Shown here one piece after another: positions 59,230-64,000 of a stretch of 64,000 bases of DNA. Numbering within the stretch: the first letter of the stretch is position 1; each line of letters begins with the position of its first letter. The translations under genes and the position numbers were made by a program. This DNA is from Bin55 sp963664665. Its GTDB lineage: Bacteria > Pseudomonadota > Gammaproteobacteria > Pseudomonadales > Azotimanducaceae. The notes under the pieces were generated by a model that searched no databases, had not been told where the DNA came from, and saw only the letters and a list, made by a program, of their open reading frames with translations. The stretch covers positions 62,001 to 126,000 of the forward strand of contig CAXXMH010000005.1 in assembly GCA_963664665.2 (NCBI GenBank), read 5' to 3'.

Positions 59230-59505
59230 ATGACTATAGACGACCAAACAGACCAAAACGTAATCAAAGCATCGGAGTTCAAGGCTAAATGCCTAAAACT
59301 CATGGACGCGGTGTCTGAATCTGGCGAGGAGCTTGTCATTACGAAAAACGGCAAACCGGTTGCGAAGCTCGTTCCCTATTTCAAACCGCAGAGTCTATTC
59401 GGAATGTTCAAGGGAGAAATCGAAATCCTTGGCGACATCATGGAACCAATTGATGTTGAATGGGACGCAGAGAGAGACGACATGGATGAGGCCTATCACA
59501 AATGA
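59230..59505 (+). CDS. Phd/YefM-type antitoxin (VapC partner)
   Basis: A 91-aa antitoxin: VIKASEFKAKCLKLMDAVSE, then LVITKNGKPVAKLVPY, and a C-terminal helix with LGDIMEPIDVEWDAER that would cap the toxin. It overlaps the vapC start by four bases. A tandem repeat upstream is a likely operator. It is a paralogue of the orphan at 58664. Confidence 0.88.
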   Translation: MTIDDQTDQNVIKASEFKAKCLKLMDAVSESGEELVITKNGKPVAKLVPYFKPQSLFGMFKGEIEILGDIMEPIDVEWDAERDDMDEAYHK

Positions 59506-59900
59506 TTCTTCTCGATACCCATGTATTCCTCTGGCACACTCTTGCAGCAAGACAGCTAGGCAACAGTGCATTTAATTTGATTGAAGAAGCGACGATTGAC
59601 CGTAAGATTTTCGTTTCTGCGATAACGTTTTGGGAAATCGCGATGCTTATTCGCAAGGGTAGAACTGCAATTTCTGACTCAGTCGCACTCCTGCGCTCTC
59701 GTGCACTACAACGCGGAATGCAGGAAATTCCTATAGATGGAGAAATTGGGATCCGCGCAATCCTTCTCGAAGATTTCCACAAGGACCCCGCAGATCGGTT
59801 CATTGTTGCGACGGCGCTTGGAGGCTTTCAGTTACTTACCGCTGACAGGCAAATTCTTCATTGGCAGGGTCAGCTGCAGCGAATAGACGCGCGTGTCTAG
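59502..59900 (+). CDS. vapC: VapC toxin (PIN-domain ribonuclease)
   Basis: A 132-aa PIN-domain nuclease: ILLDTHVFLWH (first catalytic Asp, residue 5), IFVSAITFWEIAMLIRKG with the catalytic Glu, and HKDPADRFIVATAL with the DPxDR acidic pair, then LLTADRQILHW. All four expected acidic residues look intact, so this is the only apparently functional VapC in the window. It is translationally coupled to the Phd-type antitoxin. Confidence 0.9.
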   Translation: MILLDTHVFLWHTLAARQLGNSAFNLIEEATIDRKIFVSAITFWEIAMLIRKGRTAISDSVALLRSRALQRGMQEIPIDGEIGIRAILLEDFHKDPADRFIVATALGGFQLLTADRQILHWQGQLQRIDARV

Positions 59901-60048
59901 GACTGATTCGAACTGACTCCAGCGTGAACTCACGTTTTAACCTTCCGGAGACGCGACGCCTCAAATAGGGTTAGAAGCGAAATACCTCATCCCACGAGTC
60001 ACGTAGTGACCCAAAACAACGAAACGAGTACACAAACACTGGTCACGC

Positions 60049-60810
60049 TCAACCCTCGATAAGCAGAACGTCCAGCTCGATTAGGTCATCTAACCTGGAT
60101 GTAAGTTGCGCCAAGCGCGTGTCGTCGAGTTCGGTCGAATCCCCGATTACTGCTTGGACTGCATCTAACCCTGTCATTGGATTGCGTAGAGTCTCGACGA
60201 GATTTGCCGTAAACGCATCCACATGCTTGATGTCGACCTTATCTGCTCGATTTCGAAATGCCAATGCCCAGGTCGGATTGACAGGTGGTTCATCCAGCCG
60301 AAAATCTTCCGCAATCTTGTGTACCGGCCATACGTACCGTCGTACTAGCGAGAGTTCGGATGTCTTCAGCTTCGTACCGAGTGGATCGGAACAAGGTCGA
60401 TAAGCGGGTAATATGCCAACCATCCGATCGAAATACAACGGCAACCATTCGTAATGGCAGAGCTCGAGGAGATACGGCGGATCGGTTGATTCTGAGCGTT
60501 CCATCGCTAAATAGGCGATGAATTCCTCCGAGATTTGTGCGAAATAGGGACTCTTGCTCTGATGACGATGGACAAAGTCACGCATCATGCGATGCCATGC
60601 TTCCTCACCAAGAATCGCCTTGGCACGTCTGAAACGACTCGAGCAGAACAAATCAATGTTGTTGTAGAACAGACGAATGTAAATTGCCATTCGGCGCTGT
60701 TCGATCCCGTCCGGAATTGGGTTGAGCTCAGGATTGCGGATGTGTGCTGCAAAATCCAGCTGTAGAGCCTGAAATCCAGGTAAATTCTGCCCTTCGACTC
60801 CTTCAGGCAC
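60049..60810 (-). CDS. bufC: BufC-like DUF2063 partner protein
   Basis: A 253-aa protein with the DUF2063 N-terminal domain (LQLDFAAHIRNPELNPIPDGIEQRRMAIYIRLFYNNIDLF) and a helical C-terminal region. In bufferin clusters the DUF2063 protein (BufC) presents the precursor to the DUF692 enzyme. It starts eight bases inside the end of bufB, indicating coupled translation. The next gene upstream is bufB and then hrpA. Confidence 0.88.
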   Translation of the reverse strand: MPEGVEGQNLPGFQALQLDFAAHIRNPELNPIPDGIEQRRMAIYIRLFYNNIDLFCSSRFRRAKAILGEEAWHRMMRDFVHRHQSKSPYFAQISEEFIAYLAMERSESTDPPYLLELCHYEWLPLYFDRMVGILPAYRPCSDPLGTKLKTSELSLVRRYVWPVHKIAEDFRLDEPPVNPTWALAFRNRADKVDIKHVDAFTANLVETLRNPMTGLDAVQAVIGDSTELDDTRLAQLTSRLDDLIELDVLLIEG

Positions 60811-61645
60811 GGGTGTTTGCCTGAATCCTGCGAATCTGCTGCGTTTCGTCCAACAATTCGCTTAACGGCGGAAAATTGAAATCACGTTCCAGCAAGGTTG
60901 GCATCACGCCGAACGTTTTGAATGCTTCGCTAAGCAAGTCATACACTGGGTCGATGATTGGTGCGGCGTGAGTATCGACTCGCAAATCTTCGGCTTCAAC
61001 CTTATGACCGGCAATGTGGACGTAATCAGCTCGCTCTGCAGGCATCGCGTGCAGAAACTCAACTGGGTCATATCGATGATTCACGCTGTTGACATGAATG
61101 TTGTTGACATCGAGTAAGAATTTGCAGTCAGCTTCTTCAACGACGCAGTTGATGAAATCTGCCTCAGGCATTTCCTGACCCGGTGCAGCGTAATAAGAGA
61201 CATTCTCGACTGCAATCTGGCGTTCGAGTACGTCTTGCACCAATCTGATACGGTCTGCGACGTAATGTACGGCTTCTTCCGTGAAGGGAATCGGCATCAA
61301 GTCGTATAGCTGGCCGAAGTCACCACAATAGCTGAGGTGATCCGAGTAGGACTTGGCATCAATCTCATTGAGAAACACTTTAAGTTGCTCTAGGTATTCC
61401 ATGTCGAACGGTGCAGGTCCGCCGATCGAGAGAGACAATCCATGACATACCACCGGATACCGCTCAACCATGGCGCGAAATCGCTTCGCCCATCGTCCCC
61501 CTACACCAATCCAGTTCTCCGGCGCGCATTCGACAAAGTTCACGTGCTTTGCCATCGCTGCGGATTGCTCTTCATAGGCGTCGAACATTCCGCGCCGCAA
61601 CCCTAGACCGCAGCCTGAAATCGGATATTCGTCAGGAGTTTTCAT
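60803..61645 (-). CDS. bufB: BufB-like multinuclear iron enzyme (DUF692/MNIO)
   Basis: A 280-aa DUF692 (MNIO) enzyme. Conserved blocks: GCGLGLRR, FVECAPENWI, VCHGLSLSIGG, SDHLSYCGDF, AVENVSYYAAPG, LLDVNNIHVNS, HIAGHK and DTHAAPIIDPVYDL, then LLERDFNFP. The His, Asp and Glu residues that bind the iron cluster appear present. MNIO enzymes modify Cys residues in short peptides. No DUF2282-type precursor gene lies in the window; hrpA starts five bases upstream of it, an unusual neighbour. Confidence 0.92.
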   Translation of the reverse strand: MKTPDEYPISGCGLGLRRGMFDAYEEQSAAMAKHVNFVECAPENWIGVGGRWAKRFRAMVERYPVVCHGLSLSIGGPAPFDMEYLEQLKVFLNEIDAKSYSDHLSYCGDFGQLYDLMPIPFTEEAVHYVADRIRLVQDVLERQIAVENVSYYAAPGQEMPEADFINCVVEEADCKFLLDVNNIHVNSVNHRYDPVEFLHAMPAERADYVHIAGHKVEAEDLRVDTHAAPIIDPVYDLLSEAFKTFGVMPTLLERDFNFPPLSELLDETQQIRRIQANTRA

Positions 61646-61649
61646 CGCA

Positions 61650-64000
61650 TCAATCGTTAACGTAGGTACGTTCTAGTCGTTCAAAGGTCTGTTTCAGTTT
61701 CTTCTGCGAAACCTTTTCTTTGGTCCCAAGTTTTTGATGAAACAATGCGACTCGCAACTCCGCCAACAGGAACTTGGCTTCAATTAAATCAGGCATCTCA
61801 CCGACTCGTGTAACCAATGCTTGCAGACGTTGTTCCCACGCATGTACCTGACTCATCAATTCCTCATCTTTCGACACGCGTCCCTGGAAATGGTTGACGC
61901 GATAGAGCATCGCCTCAAGGTACCTTGGCAGGTCCGCCAATCGTTCGTAGGGGGTTTGCCACATGAAATCCGCGGGGACAATGTGAGAAAGCTGAGCCTC
62001 TAAATCAGCTTTCGCTGACTTCAGAACGGCACTGTCGATGTTCTCAACAGCCAAAGATACATCGAACCGTTTCTCTGCAATAGCGACACAAGTCTCGATC
62101 AACTCGAGTCCGTGTGATGCGAACTCACCTCGGTGTTCGGCGAGCATGGCATCAAACTCTAGCCTTGACTCAATTTTCTCAGCTTGGGTAACGTACACGT
62201 AGCGCGCAACGCTCATCAACAAGGCGTCAAACACCTCGTTCGGATCAGCGAGCTTCGCCAACTGCATGTGCATGGTGCTTTCTTTCTGATATTCCTTGCG
62301 CAAGTAACGAACCGATTGACTTTCAGCGAGCACGAACAAACGACACAATCCTCGTTCATGCCAGACACGCTGTTGCGAGGCATTGACAGCGATCTCTAGC
62401 GCAACATGATCGCCTTTATCAACCAGCGCAGGAAAGACGGTGAAATCCGTATGACCTTGACGCAGACGCCTCTGTTTTTCGATACCTGTATCCGGAAACG
62501 CAACAAATCGCTCAGGCTTTTCAGAGCCTACGGTTGCCTCAACGTCAAGTGCTTCAGAAAGCGTCTCCTCGTGGCGGCGCTTTAGTGCCACTAAATCTCT
62601 ATCCTGATCAAGTACCGCGCCGCGTCGATTCAACCATTGCACGTTCATCCTCAAAAACGGACTCAGCTTCGTCTCATCCCATGCGTCGCGAGGTATCTCC
62701 ACGCGATAAAAATCAGCGAGAGTACGACTTAATACGTCGTAGAAATTTCCAATTCGATAGCGTGATGGACGTAACAGATAGTCGCATAGCTGCTCTACTC
62801 GATCAGGGATCGGAACCAAATGTCTTCGATGTTGTTTTGGCAGACTCTTAAGCAGTTCGGTCAGTTTCTCCGCGAACCGTCCCGGTACCAACCATTGCAC
62901 AGCATCCTGCGACAGTGCGCTGATATTCTCAGCCTTAACTTGCACCGAAACACCGTCCGCAATATCGCCGGGAGCGAAACGGTAGCGCAATGGCCAGCGA
63001 CGGTCATCGATCACGAGTTCTCCGGGAAATGCTGAATTCGTAAGGTCTTCGTCGGGACGTTTTAATAAGTCACGCGACGTCATTTTTAGACTGTCGAGTT
63101 CATTCGTACTAGCCTGGCTAAACCAGGCTTCGAAGCTCCGCACATTGACGACTTCGTCCGGCAGCCGTTCAAGGTAGAAACTCGCTTGCACCCGTGGTGC
63201 AACCACCACATCGGTCCGGCGCTCGCGTGCTTGAATCTTCAGCAGCTTGTTGAGCAACTGACGATTGTGTTTGAGAAAAGACCAGGGTCGCATTTGCTTT
63301 GGTTCGACCAGAGTATGACGAACGAATAGATCTCGCGCTAGCTCGGCATCCCGCGGTGCGAGGCGCAGCGGACGTCGTTCATACACTGGCAGTCCGTAAA
63401 GAGTTGCTCGACTCAAGATCATCGCTTCGCCCCGACGATCATCCCAATATTCATCAAAGCAACTCACTTTGAGTAGCCGACGTGCGACGTCTTCGATCCA
63501 TTTACGCTCGATTGACGCAACAGTGCGCGCGTACACGCGACCTGTCTCAACGATATCTGCAGCGACCACCCATTTCGGTGCCGCTTTAGCAAGCCGCGTA
63601 CCTGGTAACAACTGAAAACGCAGATCGTGAACGCCCTGGTACTTCTGCTTCTCTTCTTTGATGCCGATCAGTCCAAGCGACCCCGTCAAGATAGCTGTGT
63701 GCAGGTTCTTGTAAGACGCCGGCTTCGCATTCAGCGGTAGTCCCAGGCGCTGGCAGTAGCCCGTCAGCTGCCGATGCAACGAACGCCAGTCAAAATAGCG
63801 ATTCGGGGATATGAAATGGCGTTCGAGCAACCGTCTAAAGGCTGCACTCGAGTTCGCCTGTCGCTCCCGTTCTGCCCAGAACCAAAGTTTGACCAGCGCC
63901 AGAAAATCAGATTTTTCATCCGAAAATCGCTCCTGTGCCGTATCAGCCGCCTCGCGCTGATTGTGAGGTCTTAGTCTGGGGTCTTGTGCGGTTAACGCCG
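61650..64000 (-). CDS. hrpA: ATP-dependent RNA helicase HrpA, C-terminal part (5' end beyond window)
   Basis: The frame runs off the window at 64000. The residues at the edge (DPRLRPHNQREAADTAQERF, then SDEKSDFLALVKLWFWAERE) and those following (FRRLLERHFISPNRYFDWRSLHRQL) match the region of HrpA after its helicase core. The rest is the long C-terminal DUF3418 domain. The missing N-terminal part holds the DEAH helicase motifs. HrpA is an RNA helicase involved in ribosome rescue. The stop lies five bases before bufB. Confidence 0.93.
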   Translation of the reverse strand, partial: ALTAQDPRLRPHNQREAADTAQERFSDEKSDFLALVKLWFWAERERQANSSAAFRRLLERHFISPNRYFDWRSLHRQLTGYCQRLGLPLNAKPASYKNLHTAILTGSLGLIGIKEEKQKYQGVHDLRFQLLPGTRLAKAAPKWVVAADIVETGRVYARTVASIERKWIEDVARRLLKVSCFDEYWDDRRGEAMILSRATLYGLPVYERRPLRLAPRDAELARDLFVRHTLVEPKQMRPWSFLKHNRQLLNKLLKIQARERRTDVVVAPRVQASFYLERLPDEVVNVRSFEAWFSQASTNELDSLKMTSRDLLKRPDEDLTNSAFPGELVIDDRRWPLRYRFAPGDIADGVSVQVKAENISALSQDAVQWLVPGRFAEKLTELLKSLPKQHRRHLVPIPDRVEQLCDYLLRPSRYRIGNFYDVLSRTLADFYRVEIPRDAWDETKLSPFLRMNVQWLNRRGAVLDQDRDLVALKRRHEETLSEALDVEATVGSEKPERFVAFPDTGIEKQRRLRQGHTDFTVFPALVDKGDHVALEIAVNASQQRVWHERGLCRLFVLAESQSVRYLRKEYQKESTMHMQLAKLADPNEVFDALLMSVARYVYVTQAEKIESRLEFDAMLAEHRGEFASHGLELIETCVAIAEKRFDVSLAVENIDSAVLKSAKADLEAQLSHIVPADFMWQTPYERLADLPRYLEAMLYRVNHFQGRVSKDEELMSQVHAWEQRLQALVTRVGEMPDLIEAKFLLAELRVALFHQKLGTKEKVSQKKLKQTFERLERTYVND

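Overview
The window looks like a chromosomal stretch of a free-living gammaproteobacterium (inference). Support comes from the PFGI-1/ICEHin-type conjugation genes, a DUF3418-type HrpA, a cytochrome c-dependent nitric oxide reductase, a YejABEF-like peptide importer and two large TonB-dependent receptors. GTG and TTG starts are frequent. I found no rRNA, tRNA or CRISPR, and no recognisable integrase, transposase or relaxase.

Region by region. Positions 0-3 kb hold toxin-antitoxin debris (a zeta-like kinase, and vapB with a dead vapC) plus a degenerate AAA_14/DUF4143 ATPase. Positions 3.4-14.5 kb form a tight minus-strand operon for a type IV secretion system of the PFGI-1 ICE class, from PilL N-terminal domain through the TraD-like coupling protein to the TraC/VirB4-like ATPase. 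It ends at the ATPase, where an orphan DUF2384 antitoxin sits instead of the expected mating-pair genes. Positions 14.8-18.1 kb carry a small lipoprotein, a retropepsin-like protease with a DUF5678 partner, and an AbiE system with a truncated toxin. Positions 18.3-28.5 kb hold a TonB receptor, a putative RelE-like pair and a five-gene oligopeptide ABC importer. Positions 29-30.7 kb hold a nucleotidyltransferase pair and a Fic-like protein lacking the usual catalytic His.

Positions 30.8-36.2 kb are the second ICE block: ParB, DUF2857, TIGR03761-like, a small coupled gene, DUF3577, DUF6573 and a heptad-repeat membrane protein. The same block contains four copies of a palindrome and folded RNA leaders. 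Positions 36.4-45.4 kb are a mosaic: an SDR, two VapB antitoxins without functional toxins, another AAA_14 ATPase, a paralogue of the 14.8-kb lipoprotein, an XRE regulator with a conserved unknown partner, an AbiEii-type nucleotidyltransferase pair and a crotonase. Positions 45.4-48 kb encode norCB plus a cytochrome c. Positions 48-56 kb hold a secreted coiled-coil protein, a second TonB receptor and a heterodimeric ABC exporter. Positions 56-60 kb hold a third AAA_14 ATPase and Phd-type antitoxins, one with an intact VapC. Positions 60-64 kb hold bufC, bufB and the 3' part of hrpA.

The main themes are these. A PFGI-1-class element is split into two blocks 17 kb apart and lacks essential conjugation genes in view. 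Antitoxins often survive beside decayed or absent toxins. The 31-36 kb block carries unexplained regulatory DNA and RNA structure, namely the four palindromes and the leaders that appear to mask Shine-Dalgarno sequences; this is the best candidate here for undescribed biology.
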